NCBI RefSeq assembly: GCF_008635795.1
Contig: NZ_VWRQ01000003.1
Location: 310,001 to 374,000 of the forward strand
DNA: 64,000 bases
Direction: 5' to 3'
Source of the DNA: Paenibacillus tepidiphilus
GTDB lineage: Bacteria > Bacillota > Bacilli > Paenibacillales > Paenibacillaceae
The notes under the pieces are model-generated. The model searched no databases, was not told the origin of the DNA, and worked only from the letters and a program-made list of their open reading frames with translations. Position 1 is the stretch's first letter. Each line of letters opens with the position of its first letter. Both the position numbers and the translations under genes were made by a program. Positions 24,501-33,111 of this stretch are shown here, one piece after another.

Positions 24501-25667
24501 ATGACACAGACAGCACTTGGCTTCCTCGGCATTATGACCGGCCGCAGAAACGGCTACCCGCCGATCTCCGAACCGGACTTTTACAGCCAGCTCTGCACCG
24601 CCGCCCCGCTGTATGGGCTGCGGGCACTCGTCTTCCATCCCGAAGGGGTGGCCGGGGGAGGCGATACCATCTCCGGTTATACCTACAGCGGCGGACAGTG
24701 GGAGCAGACCGTAGCAGCTTCGCCGGACATTCTGTATAACCGCTGTCTAAATTCTGCCCCGCAGGAGAAACGGGCCGCTGCGGCGGCAGTGGCCGCACTG
24801 CCGCGCTCCATCCCCTGGTCGCGCGGACTCCCCGACAAATGGAGCGTGCACCGGATTCTGCGCCGCAGCCGGAAGGCGGCCCTGCTGCTGCCGGAGACCC
24901 GGCTGTATGCCGGTCCCGAAGACCTCCGGGAGCGCCTGGAGCAGCGCACGGAGGGATTGTTCCTCAAGCCGGCGGCAGGTCTGCACGGCAAACGCTCAGT
25001 CCATGTCCGCCGCAGCACAGACCGGGAAGCCGGCACAATCGTTATTCGCGGGCGGGACGGAGCCAATCAGGTCTTTCACCATACCTTCAATTCCATGAAC
25101 GATAGCCTGAGGTGGATCCAGCAATTTATCGGCCGGCGCCGCTATATCATACAGCCTTATCTGCACCTGACCGACAGCCAGGGACATCCGTTCGATGTCC
25201 GCGTGCTGATGCAGAAGAACGGCCGGGGCGTCTGGGCGTTAACCGGCATGGCCGTTCGTCTGGGCGGACGCGGGGCATTGACCTCCAATCTTCACGGCGG
25301 AGGAACCGCAGTTCAGGCACAGTCCTATCTGCTTGGAGAGTATGGCACTTCCGGTGAAGCTCTGCTCCGCGAGCTTACCACGGCGGCGGTCCTGCTGCCT
25401 CCTCTGCTGGAGGCAGCCTGCGGCAGACTCGGAGAGCTTGGCCTCGATTTCGGAATCGACAGGACCGGCCGGATCTATCTGCTCGAAGCCAATTCCAAGC
25501 CGGGGCGCACCGTGTTCTGCTTAAGCGGCGACCGCCGCGCGGCCAGACTGGCCGCGGAGAACCCGCTGCGGTATGCACGCCATCTGCTGCTGACGCGGGG
25601 GGCGGGCTGCAATCGCACCGCGCGGTCAGCTCCATTAATGACGGAAGACGAAATCAACGGTTCCTAA
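24501..25667 (+). CDS. YheC/YheD family ATP-grasp protein, short form
   Basis: 388 residues, beginning directly with the TALGFLGIMTGRRNGYPPISE segment and lacking the N-terminal beta domain of the long forms. ATP-grasp motifs: LFLKPAAGLHGKRSV (a shortened, less glycine-rich loop than its paralogues), FDVRVLMQKNGRGVWALTGM, ALTSNLHGGG, and GELGLDFGIDRTGRIYLLEANSKPG. Two ATGs stand in a row at 24498 and 24501; the second leaves a better distance from GGAGG and is used. It starts 10 bases after the previous stop. GC content is high. Confidence 0.88.
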   Translation: MTQTALGFLGIMTGRRNGYPPISEPDFYSQLCTAAPLYGLRALVFHPEGVAGGGDTISGYTYSGGQWEQTVAASPDILYNRCLNSAPQEKRAAAAAVAALPRSIPWSRGLPDKWSVHRILRRSRKAALLLPETRLYAGPEDLRERLEQRTEGLFLKPAAGLHGKRSVHVRRSTDREAGTIVIRGRDGANQVFHHTFNSMNDSLRWIQQFIGRRRYIIQPYLHLTDSQGHPFDVRVLMQKNGRGVWALTGMAVRLGGRGALTSNLHGGGTAVQAQSYLLGEYGTSGEALLRELTTAAVLLPPLLEAACGRLGELGLDFGIDRTGRIYLLEANSKPGRTVFCLSGDRRAARLAAENPLRYARHLLLTRGAGCNRTARSAPLMTEDEINGS

Positions 25668-25680
25668 GGAGGATTCAACA

Positions 25681-27054
25681 ATGGGTCTCACTTTTTGCAA
25701 CGTGCATTTCACCAAGCAACCCCAACGGGTCGTTTACGTCTCAGGTGAACTAATGAAGAGCCTGAAGCTTTCCGGCAAAAAAAATATCCGTCTGCGGCTC
25801 GGCAAAGACGCGATTCCGGCGGCAATCAAGCCGATCAAGCGTGCCGGCAAGCACTTGTTCCTGGCATCGGGGGTCAAAAGCGCGATCAAGGTTCCCAAGT
25901 CCGGCGGCATTTATCTGCGCAATCTGCAAAATGACGAAGTGCAGCTGGGTCCGCTGGTCGGCGTGCTCTCCGATGGACCGGCCTCTGCCGCCCAGCCCTT
26001 CGGCTCGCGCACAGGCTTCATTAAGCAGCTGCTGCGCGAAGGCGCGAACCGCTGCTATATCTTTGCTTTTATGCCGCGTGATATTGATTGGCAGCAGGAA
26101 CGGGTGAACGGCTATTTTCTGACCTCCAGCGGCAAATTCGAACGCAAAATCGTCCCCCTGCCCGATGTCGTCTATAACCGCCTGCCGAGCCGGAAGGCGG
26201 AAACCTCGCCCTACATTAACCAGCTCCGTGAACGGTTCATGCGCAAGCGGATTCCATACTTTAACTGGAGCTTCTTCAACAAATCCGACATTTACCGTCT
26301 GCTGGAGAACGACGGCGCAGCCAATAAATTTGTGCCGGAGACGCATGCCAATCCTAGCGCCGAGAAGATGCGGGAAATGCTCGACCGTCATCATTTTGTA
26401 TATTACAAACCTTCTGCCGGCAGTCTGGGACTTGGAATTTACCGGCTGACCTATCTTCCCAAGAAGGGCTACTTCGCCCGCTACCGCCGGAGCGGCAAGA
26501 ATGTGCTGCTGCGCTTCGCCAGCTTCGACAGTCTGATGAGAATGCTGCGCGCCCGCCATGGGCAAGGTCTGCAGAGCTATGTCGTGCAGCAGGGCATCCG
26601 GCTGATCGAGATCGACGGCTGCCCCATCGACTTCCGCTTCCATATGCATAAGAACGGCAGCAACCAGTGGGTCGTCGTGGGTATCGGGGCCAAGAAAGCG
26701 GGCCGGGGCAGCGTCACCACGCACCTCAAGAACGGCGGCGCCCTTCTGACTCCGCAGCAGGCGCTCGGCCGGGTGTTCAATACGAGGGCGGATGAGGTGC
26801 TGCAGCGGGCGAAGACGACGGCGATCCGCCTGGCGGAATCACTGGAGATCCAGCACCGTCATCTGCTGGGCGAAATCGGCTTTGATCTAGGCATTGACCA
26901 GGATGAGAACATCTGGATGTTCGAGGCCAACGCCAAGCCCGGACGCTCGATCTTCCGTCATCCCTCTCTGCGCAGCGAAGGAAAGGCCTCCGTCGAGCAT
27001 ATCCTGGAGCACTGTTTATATCTCAGCAAGTTCCGCCGGAGGGATGACCTGTGA
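25681..27054 (+). CDS. YheC/YheD family ATP-grasp protein, long form
   Basis: 457 residues with the N-terminal beta domain (MGLTFCNVHFTKQPQRVVYV to GPLVGVLSDG), then the ATP-grasp domain: FNWSFFNKSDIYRLLE, VYYKPSAGSLGLGIY, YVVQQGIRL, IDFRFHMHKNGSNQWVVVG, SVTTHLKNGG, GEIGFDLGIDQDENIWMFEANAKPG. The pattern MPRDIDWQQERVNGYFLTSSGKFERKI preceding the core is shared with its neighbours. ATG after AAGGAGG. It overlaps the next gene by four bases, so translation is coupled. Confidence 0.9.
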   Translation: MGLTFCNVHFTKQPQRVVYVSGELMKSLKLSGKKNIRLRLGKDAIPAAIKPIKRAGKHLFLASGVKSAIKVPKSGGIYLRNLQNDEVQLGPLVGVLSDGPASAAQPFGSRTGFIKQLLREGANRCYIFAFMPRDIDWQQERVNGYFLTSSGKFERKIVPLPDVVYNRLPSRKAETSPYINQLRERFMRKRIPYFNWSFFNKSDIYRLLENDGAANKFVPETHANPSAEKMREMLDRHHFVYYKPSAGSLGLGIYRLTYLPKKGYFARYRRSGKNVLLRFASFDSLMRMLRARHGQGLQSYVVQQGIRLIEIDGCPIDFRFHMHKNGSNQWVVVGIGAKKAGRGSVTTHLKNGGALLTPQQALGRVFNTRADEVLQRAKTTAIRLAESLEIQHRHLLGEIGFDLGIDQDENIWMFEANAKPGRSIFRHPSLRSEGKASVEHILEHCLYLSKFRRRDDL

Positions 27055-28160
27055 GCACCCGTGATCTCAACAAGCCCGTCGTCGCCATCCTGACCACGAG
27101 CGACCGTGTCAAGCAGTTCAAAGGAAACCGCAACAATTTCCGCGATATTATTAACCGGGGCAGAGAGCTCGGCCATCTGGTCTATGTCGTTACCGTCCGC
27201 GATCTGAAGCTGGATGAGCGGACAGTGAGCGGCTACGTGCCCTCGGCCAGCGGCAAGCTGTGGTACAGCATCTCCGTTCCGCTGCCGCAGGTGATCTACA
27301 ACCGGATACCCAACCGCAACGAGGAGGAGAAGGCGCCGGTCGCCCGCAAAATCGCCGAATGTCTGGAACATGAGCACATTCATTTGTATAATCCGAACTT
27401 TTTTAATAAATGGAATCTGTTCGAATGGCTGAAGGAATCACGCGCTACCGCCAAGCATGTGCCCAAGACCAGACGCCTGCGCAGCGCCGCCACACTGAGC
27501 GCCATGCTAAGGAACCACGACAGCCTGTACCTGAAGCCGGAGAGCGGAAAAGCGGGCAAAGGCATCATGCGTCTGAAGTACCGGGAAGACACGAGTCTTC
27601 CCTACCGGCTGCAAATTCAAAGCGACAAAAAAAACACGACGTACAAAGCCGCTTCGGTGGAACGCCTCTGGGCCCGGATTAGCAGGGAAAAAGGGCTTAC
27701 GCGCTATATCGTACAGCAGGCTATCGGACTGGCGACCTTTCACGGCCGCCCGTTTGACCTGCGGGTGCTGCTGCAAAAGAACGGCCGCGGTGCCTGGGGC
27801 GTGACCGGAATCGGGGCCCGGCTCGCCGGGTCCCGCAGCATCACCACCCATGTGCCGCGCGGCGGGAGCGTCGAGGAGCCGGCGACAATGCTCAGCGAGC
27901 ATTTCGGCACGGAACAGGCGGCAGCCATTCTCAAAAGCGTTCCGGCCACCGCGCTGCTGCTCGCCCGCCAGATCGAGCGGGCTTCAGAAACGACGCTCGG
28001 TGAAATGTCGATGGATCTCGGCGTTGATGAAGCAGGCGGACTCTGGTTCTTCGAGGCCAACTCACGGCCGATGAAGTTCGACGAGCCGGCCATCCGCAAG
28101 CTGTCGCTGGAGCGGATTTTTCAGTACAGCCAGCATCTGGCGCGGCAGAGCAAGCCATAA
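27051..28160 (+). CDS. YheC/YheD family ATP-grasp protein, short form
   Basis: 369 residues, close to the length of B. subtilis YheC. GTG start overlapping the previous stop (GTGA). Motifs: HLYNPNFFNKWNLFEWL, LYLKPESGKAGKGIM, YIVQQAIGL, FDLRVLLQKNGRGAWGVTG, SITTHVPRGGS, GEMSMDLGVDEAGGLWFFEANSRPM. The last motif has Arg-Pro in place of Lys-Pro, but the Glu and Asn that bind metal are kept. Same operon and probable spore-coat setting as its paralogues. Confidence 0.88.
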   Translation: MSTRDLNKPVVAILTTSDRVKQFKGNRNNFRDIINRGRELGHLVYVVTVRDLKLDERTVSGYVPSASGKLWYSISVPLPQVIYNRIPNRNEEEKAPVARKIAECLEHEHIHLYNPNFFNKWNLFEWLKESRATAKHVPKTRRLRSAATLSAMLRNHDSLYLKPESGKAGKGIMRLKYREDTSLPYRLQIQSDKKNTTYKAASVERLWARISREKGLTRYIVQQAIGLATFHGRPFDLRVLLQKNGRGAWGVTGIGARLAGSRSITTHVPRGGSVEEPATMLSEHFGTEQAAAILKSVPATALLLARQIERASETTLGEMSMDLGVDEAGGLWFFEANSRPMKFDEPAIRKLSLERIFQYSQHLARQSKP

Positions 28161-28189
28161 AAATTATTCTTTAAAGGAAGTGACACACC

Positions 28190-28708
28190 ATGCAGATCTC
28201 CTCGGTCTATGACTCCAGCCCGGAGCGGTGGAAGCTGAAGCTGTCCGGCCTGCTGGAATTCCTGAAGCAAAACGGGGAGCAGCGGCTGACGCTGCGCGGA
28301 TGCAGGGTGCTGGCCCGCCTGACGCCGGAGCAGCTCGGTCTGCCCGGCGTCTCCCTGCTGGTCGCCACCGTGCGCGGCCAGAACGGCCGCCAGCTGGCTG
28401 GCGTCAGCTTCGTCTCCGGCTACGGCAAGGAAGCCTGCCTTGTCGCCGTCCATCCCCTGTACCGGAACCGGCGGACCGGCACGGCTCTGCTGAGCGCCCA
28501 GCTGCAGCGTCTGGGCCGCCTGGAATGCCAGGTGGCCTGCGACAACGCGGCCAGCCTGAGAATGTGCTTCAACAGCGGGCTCGCCGCAGTCGATCTGCTG
28601 ACCGGCAAGACCGGCAAGCCTACCCTGCTGCTGCGCTCCATCCCTCAGGAGGGCAAAGCGGACATCCTGATGCAAGGAGGTGATCCGCTGTGGCAGAACC
28701 GGTCTTAG
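28190..28708 (+). CDS. GNAT family N-acetyltransferase inside the ATP-grasp operon
   Basis: 172 residues. The acetyl-CoA binding region is seen at about 82-101 (CLVAVHPLYRNRRTGTALL), followed by LECQVACDNAASLRMCFNSGLAAV, the usual GNAT helix-strand end where the Asn and substrate-side residues lie. The N-terminal 60 residues are less typical. ATG after AAAGGAAG, 29 bases past the previous gene; its end overlaps the next gene by 19 bases. By position it may acetylate a product or substrate of the ATP-grasp enzymes; this is inference. Confidence 0.78.
   Translation: MQISSVYDSSPERWKLKLSGLLEFLKQNGEQRLTLRGCRVLARLTPEQLGLPGVSLLVATVRGQNGRQLAGVSFVSGYGKEACLVAVHPLYRNRRTGTALLSAQLQRLGRLECQVACDNAASLRMCFNSGLAAVDLLTGKTGKPTLLLRSIPQEGKADILMQGGDPLWQNRS
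28674..28685 (+). promoter_or_regulatory. full-length Shine-Dalgarno for the fifth ATP-grasp gene
   Basis: AAGGAGGTGATC is complementary to twelve bases of the conserved 16S rRNA 3' tail. It lies inside the GNAT gene, four bases before the GTG at 28690 (nine from the GGAGG core), and fixes that start. Confidence 0.8.
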
Positions 28709-29820
28709 GCATCCTGACTTTATATCTGAACGATGCCAAACAGCTGGAGGAGAAGAACGTATACCGGCGGATGATTATAGAGGGCAGCCGAATCGGCCTG
28801 GATGTCTTTGTGTTTACGCCGATGGATGTGCACAGCAGCAAGGAGCTGATCCACGCGCTTGTTTATGATCCTGCCAGCGGCAAATGGTCGCGTAAATGGC
28901 GGGCTTTTCCGGGCATGATCTACGACCGCTGCCGGATTCAGCGCAGCCACCGCTTCCAGCAGCTGCTGCAGTTCCGTGCCAAATACAATCACCTGACCTT
29001 TCTCAACCGCCCCCTGCGCAATAAACATACGGTTCACCAGACCTTCGCCCAGAAAAGCCGCTTCCGCCAGCATCTGCCGGAAACGCTGCTGTACCAGTCC
29101 TCCGCCGATCTGGTGCGCATGCTGAAGTTTGCTCCGCTGGTCTACGTCAAGCCGATCAACGGCACCGGCGGGCGCGGCATCCTGCGGATCGAGCGGCTGC
29201 GGGATCAGAAAGGCATGTACGACATCCAGGGCCGCCGCCAGAGCCGTCAGATCATTGCGCCGCGCAAGGTGTCGCTGGCGCGCCTTGAGTCCATTGTGCG
29301 CCAGTGGTGCGCGGGCGGGCGGTTCATCGTACAGCAGGGTATTCCCCTCCGCCTGCCGGGCGGGCGGGTGCATGACTACCGCATGCTCGTGCAGAAGAAC
29401 GGCCAGGGCATCTGGGAGCTGACGGGCATGGCCGGCCGGGTAGGCGCGGCGCGCAGCGTCACCTCCAACCTGCACGGCGGCGGCCACGCGGTCCGCGCGG
29501 AGAAGCTGCTGAAGGAGTGGCTTGGCAGTGAAGAGCGCGTGGACAAAGTAATGAAGACCGCCGAGAAGCTGGGCCTTGAGGCTGCCGCTTATCTCGAAGA
29601 CAGCTTCGGCGCGCTCTGCGAGCTGGCGCTCGACCTCGCCATCGACCGCGAAGGGCGCATCTATGTCTTGGAGGTCAACCCGAAGCCGGCCCGCGAGGTG
29701 TTCGCCCGCATCGGCGACAGCGCCACCTACCGCAAGGCGCTGGTCCGCCCCCTCGAGTACGCGATGTGGGTCCACAAGAACAAGAGCGTGCCCGCCGGGG
29801 CGAAGACGACGGAGGAGTAG
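28690..29820 (+). CDS. YheC/YheD family ATP-grasp protein, short form
   Basis: 376 residues from a GTG that overlaps the GNAT gene by 19 bases. Motifs: LTFLNRPLRNKHTVHQ, VYVKPINGTGGRGIL (the most canonical glycine-rich loop of the five), FIVQQGIPL, HDYRMLVQKNGQGIWELTG, SVTSNLHGGG, and CELALDLAIDREGRIYVLEVNPKPA. Last gene of the operon; a strong terminator follows. It probably acts in the mother cell on a spore-surface component, by analogy with YheC. Confidence 0.9.
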   Translation: MAEPVLGILTLYLNDAKQLEEKNVYRRMIIEGSRIGLDVFVFTPMDVHSSKELIHALVYDPASGKWSRKWRAFPGMIYDRCRIQRSHRFQQLLQFRAKYNHLTFLNRPLRNKHTVHQTFAQKSRFRQHLPETLLYQSSADLVRMLKFAPLVYVKPINGTGGRGILRIERLRDQKGMYDIQGRRQSRQIIAPRKVSLARLESIVRQWCAGGRFIVQQGIPLRLPGGRVHDYRMLVQKNGQGIWELTGMAGRVGAARSVTSNLHGGGHAVRAEKLLKEWLGSEERVDKVMKTAEKLGLEAAAYLEDSFGALCELALDLAIDREGRIYVLEVNPKPAREVFARIGDSATYRKALVRPLEYAMWVHKNKSVPAGAKTTEE

Positions 29821-29857
29821 TATGCGCGCCGCGCCCGGACCGGGCGGAAAAGCGTTT

Positions 29858-29889
29858 AGCCCGTTCCCTGTCTATTACGGGAACGGGCT
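29858..29889 (+). terminator. terminator of the yheC/yheD operon
   Basis: An 11-bp perfect stem (AGCCCGTTCCC and complement), ten-base loop, then GTTTGCT. Confidence 0.85.
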
Positions 29890-29910
29890 GTTTGCTGTGT
29901 AAATCCCCCT

Positions 29911-30366
29911 CTATGCTTCCGTATCAATTTTCGAACGCTTAGCATCTATTCTTATGGTGATGAGAAGATAGACCGCCAAAATAAACTGAATGATTAATAT
30001 GCTCCAGGGAAGCAGAATGAGCATTTCCGCATAATATTATGGAAAAAATTCAATGGGAACCACCACCCCATAATCATTATCTTCAACATCTTGAATTGCT
30101 TTGAGAAATAACAATAGTAAATAACTTGGGATCACCGTTACCAGAAACCAGGTGACACGGTACTTCATCCTCCTGATCTTTGTAAGCATGAAAGAATTAA
30201 TAATACACAAGAGCAGCGGCAAAAAGTACACCTTACCTATTTCTTTTCTTAATTCTGTCGCCGAGCCTTCTATTCTTATACCAAGGTATTCGATTAACAC
30301 TAGATGTAATCCAACAATTAGTAACACATAAAGGATAGCTGGAACTGCTGACCTTATCCGTATCAT
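29911..30366 (-). pseudogene. membrane-protein gene broken by an in-frame stop
   Basis: The frame from ATG 30366 (after GGGGGG) gives 109 residues and stops with TAA at 30037-30039. The same frame continues past the stop for 41 codons to TAG at 29911-29913 and encodes YYAEMLILLPWSILIIQFIL and further residues. The paralogue at 30725-31147 has at the same place RYSIEMGIWFPFMYLVIQFV. So the last membrane helix has been cut off by one nonsense change. Other shared parts are VLLIV, IRIE and Y(F/L)LPL. Function unknown. Confidence 0.7.
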
Positions 30367-30387
30367 CGTCCGTCCCCCCGCCTTTCC

Positions 30388-30663
30388 TTACATAAACCAA
30401 TAGGTGAGAAAAAAGAAAAGTAGTGTGGTAAACCCGCAGATCAGCAGCAAAGGCTCCAGCTTTTGTTCAATTAAATGCCATGCCAAAAAGAAATAGGCGA
30501 TCATACACAATACTAAAAGGACGATGTTCACGGCTAAAGAATCATAGCTCGCAGTTATATACAAGCTGCCCCCACCCGCTGAGAAAGCAATACCCACAAC
30601 CAAATTCCATGCCGCTACTCCAATGCCAGCGCTGAAGAGAATGAACAGTATGCTAATGATCAT
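30388..30663 (-). CDS. small membrane protein, three helices
   Basis: 91 residues, almost all hydrophobic: ISILFILFSAGIGVAAWNLV, VNIVLLVLCMIAYFFLAWHL and PLLLICGFTTLLFFFLTYWF. ATG after AAAGGAG. It lies between two paralogous membrane genes on the same strand, with lower GC than the region around. No family recognised. Confidence 0.65.
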   Translation of the reverse strand: MIISILFILFSAGIGVAAWNLVVGIAFSAGGGSLYITASYDSLAVNIVLLVLCMIAYFFLAWHLIEQKLEPLLLICGFTTLLFFFLTYWFM

Positions 30664-30724
30664 GTTGTGCTCCTTTATGTAACTTCCACGGTTTCAGTAA
30701 TGTTGTCCATCCAATGGTGCCAAG

Positions 30725-31147
30725 CTAATTATAGCTAGTCCCGTCCCTCTGCGATCTCCATTCTGCCAACCAGGCCAGAAGGAGCACGAATTGGATCACA
30801 AGATACATGAACGGGAACCAAATTCCCATTTCAATACTGTACCTGTCAAAGATGAAGAGAGCCTGTTCTTCCAATGAGTCATAACCGCCAGTGATGCGGT
30901 AAAGCAGGATCGTACTTGGAACAGTGCTGCCGACGAGCCAGGCTGCTTTTCTTTTACGTGAGGAATGAATGAAATATAGATGGGCAGTCAACGCGAGCAA
31001 TGTGAGCGGCAGCAAATAACTCATTAACAGGCCGGCAGCATGGCGAGTAAAATGTTCGATCCGAATGTTCAACAGGCCGGCTGCCAGTAAGTGATATGCA
31101 ACAATCAAAAGTACCCTCATTGACGTTACAACAAGCTTTCTCCACAT
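30725..31147 (-). CDS. membrane protein, intact paralogue of the broken neighbour
   Basis: 140 residues from ATG 31147, six bases or so after GGAGGGGGG; the longer upstream frame has no support. Four hydrophobic stretches: MRVLLIVAYHLLAAGLL, LLMSYLLPLTLLALTAHLYF, AAWLVGSTVPSTILLY, and MGIWFPFMYLVIQFVLLLAW. It is similar in length and layout to the gene ending at 29911. Function unknown. From here to 31450 (about 300 bases) no gene or clear promoter was found. Confidence 0.65.
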   Translation of the reverse strand: MWRKLVVTSMRVLLIVAYHLLAAGLLNIRIEHFTRHAAGLLMSYLLPLTLLALTAHLYFIHSSRKRKAAWLVGSTVPSTILLYRITGGYDSLEEQALFIFDRYSIEMGIWFPFMYLVIQFVLLLAWLAEWRSQRDGTSYN

Positions 31148-31450
31148 AACGGCGCCCCCCTCCAACCGAATGCCCAGGAAGTAAACGAAAGACAAATGTA
31201 TAAAATAATCAGTCCTGTGTGCAGCACAGCTCTTGTGACTATGCGAATTGCATTCATTGATGTGGTACCCCTTCCACAAGTTCCATTTTTTTACTGGATA
31301 CTATATATGTCGGAATAAGTTTGGTTTTTGTGAGCAACCCGGCCAGTTTTTCTCCATGAACCCCAGTATGTTTTGGAAAAGCTTCCTCTTTCCGCCCTGC
31401 CATCAGCTATACTGTTACTAACAATTCATCAAGGGGGCCAGATCACAGAG

Positions 31451-32125
31451 ATGATCCTCATTATCGAAGACAGCAAGGATATCAATCATATGCTGGCCGA
31501 AATGCTGGCGGATGCCGGGTACGGGGTACGGTCGGTTTATACGGGAGCGGACGGGATTGCTGAGCTGCAGCGCCGGGAATTCAGCCTGGTGGTGCTCGAT
31601 CTGATGCTGCCTTTTCTGAGCGGCGACGAGCTGCTGCAGGAAATGCGCCGTTTCTCGGAAGCGCCGGTGATGGTCATTTCCGCCAAGGATCAGGTAGACA
31701 GCAAAATCAAGATGCTGCGCCTGGGAGCAGACGATTATCTGACCAAGCCGTTTGATCTGGGCGAGGTGCTCGCCAGAGTAGAGAGTCTGCTGCGCCGTGC
31801 GGGCCGTTCACCGGAAGCGGCTCAAATCTATACATACAAGAGCATGAAGCTGGACGACGGCCTGAAGCTGGTGACGCTCGGGGGCGAACCTTTGGAGCTG
31901 ACGGCGAAGGAATACGGAATTCTGGAGCTGCTGCTGAAGCACCGCGGCAAGGTGTTTACGAAAGCGAATCTGTATGAACGCTTGTGGCCCGAAGCAGAGG
32001 ACGGCGGCGACAACGCGATCAAGACACATATGAGCAATCTCCGCAGCAAGCTGAAGAAGGCCAGCCCGGACAGCGAATACATTGAAACGGTATGGGGTTT
32101 GGGATACCGGCTGTATAAAGAATAA
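31451..32125 (+). CDS. OmpR-family response regulator
   Basis: 224 residues. Receiver domain MILIIEDSKDINHML with acceptor Asp in LVVLDLMLPFLSG and Lys in YLTKPFDLGE, then an OmpR-type winged helix (LTAKEYGILELLLKHRGKVFTKANLYERLW, IETVWGLGYRLY). ATG 31451 is used because the receiver begins there; the ribosome site (AAGGGGG) is 14 bases away, so the start is a little uncertain. It precedes an ABC exporter and a histidine kinase in one operon and probably activates it. Confidence 0.88.
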   Translation: MILIIEDSKDINHMLAEMLADAGYGVRSVYTGADGIAELQRREFSLVVLDLMLPFLSGDELLQEMRRFSEAPVMVISAKDQVDSKIKMLRLGADDYLTKPFDLGEVLARVESLLRRAGRSPEAAQIYTYKSMKLDDGLKLVTLGGEPLELTAKEYGILELLLKHRGKVFTKANLYERLWPEAEDGGDNAIKTHMSNLRSKLKKASPDSEYIETVWGLGYRLYKE

Positions 32126-32181
32126 CGCCTTAACCTTTTCTAAACCTTTGCGCCTTACAGTGGATCAGGAAAGGATAGGTG

Positions 32182-33111
32182 ATGGATATGAGCAGTGTAG
32201 TTCTGACAACCGCGAATTTGACAAAAATCTACCAGGGCACCGCCGCCTTACGGGATGTGTCGGTCAGCCTGAGCGCAGGCCGGATTTACGGCCTGATCGG
32301 CCAGAACGGGGCCGGCAAAACAACCCTGATGCGCCTGATCGCCGGCCTGGCCCAGCCGACAAGCGGCAGTCTGGAGCTGTTCGGCCATAGCGGCAGCCAG
32401 GCGCTGCAGCGGGAACGCAAACGCCTCGGCAGCCTCATTGAGCATCCGGCCATCGTGCCATATATGACAGCCAAAGAGAATCTCCGTCTCCACCGGATCA
32501 TGCGGGGCATTCCCGAGCAGGCCAAGGAGGATGAGCTGCTGGAGCTGACCGGTCTGAGCGATACAGGCCGCAAAAAAGCAAAGCATTTCTCGCTGGGCAT
32601 GAAGCAGCGTCTGGGCATTGCCATCGCGCTGCTGGCTTCGCCCGAGCTGCTCATTCTGGACGAGCCGGTGAACGGACTCGACCCGCTGGGCATTGTCGAC
32701 ATCCGCAATCTGCTGAAGGGCCTGTGCGAGGAGCGGCAAATGTCGATACTAATCTCCAGCCATAATCTGCCCGAGCTCTACCAGACGGCCACGGATTATC
32801 TGATAATCCATAAAGGGGAGCTGAAGCAGACGCTGACGCATCAGCAGCTCGAGACGAACACCCGGCAGCATCTGCGCATTGGCTCGGGCGATCCGGCGCG
32901 GCTGGCCAGTATGCTGGAAACGGAGCTGAAGACCTCGAACTTCCGGGTCATGCCCGATCAGACTGTGTACCTGTACGATTACCTCGACCAGCAAGACAGG
33001 GTGGTCAGGCTGCTGCATGAACACGGGATTATGGCGACCGAATTGACCAGGGGCGGCGATACGCTGGAGGATTATTTTATCGCGGTGATCGGGGGGCGGG
33101 ACCATGTTTAA
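32182..33111 (+). CDS. ABC transporter ATP-binding protein (BcrA-type)
   Basis: 309 residues. Walker A GQNGAGKTTLMRL, signature FSLGMKQRLGIAIALL, Walker B LLILDEPVNGLDPLG and switch His in SSHNLPE. The C-terminal 80 residues match the extra domain of bacitracin- and lantibiotic-type exporters. ATG 32182 follows AAAGGATAGG. The C-terminus overlaps the permease gene by eight bases. It powers the export or removal of a hydrophobic or peptide compound. Confidence 0.9.
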   Translation: MDMSSVVLTTANLTKIYQGTAALRDVSVSLSAGRIYGLIGQNGAGKTTLMRLIAGLAQPTSGSLELFGHSGSQALQRERKRLGSLIEHPAIVPYMTAKENLRLHRIMRGIPEQAKEDELLELTGLSDTGRKKAKHFSLGMKQRLGIAIALLASPELLILDEPVNGLDPLGIVDIRNLLKGLCEERQMSILISSHNLPELYQTATDYLIIHKGELKQTLTHQQLETNTRQHLRIGSGDPARLASMLETELKTSNFRVMPDQTVYLYDYLDQQDRVVRLLHEHGIMATELTRGGDTLEDYFIAVIGGRDHV

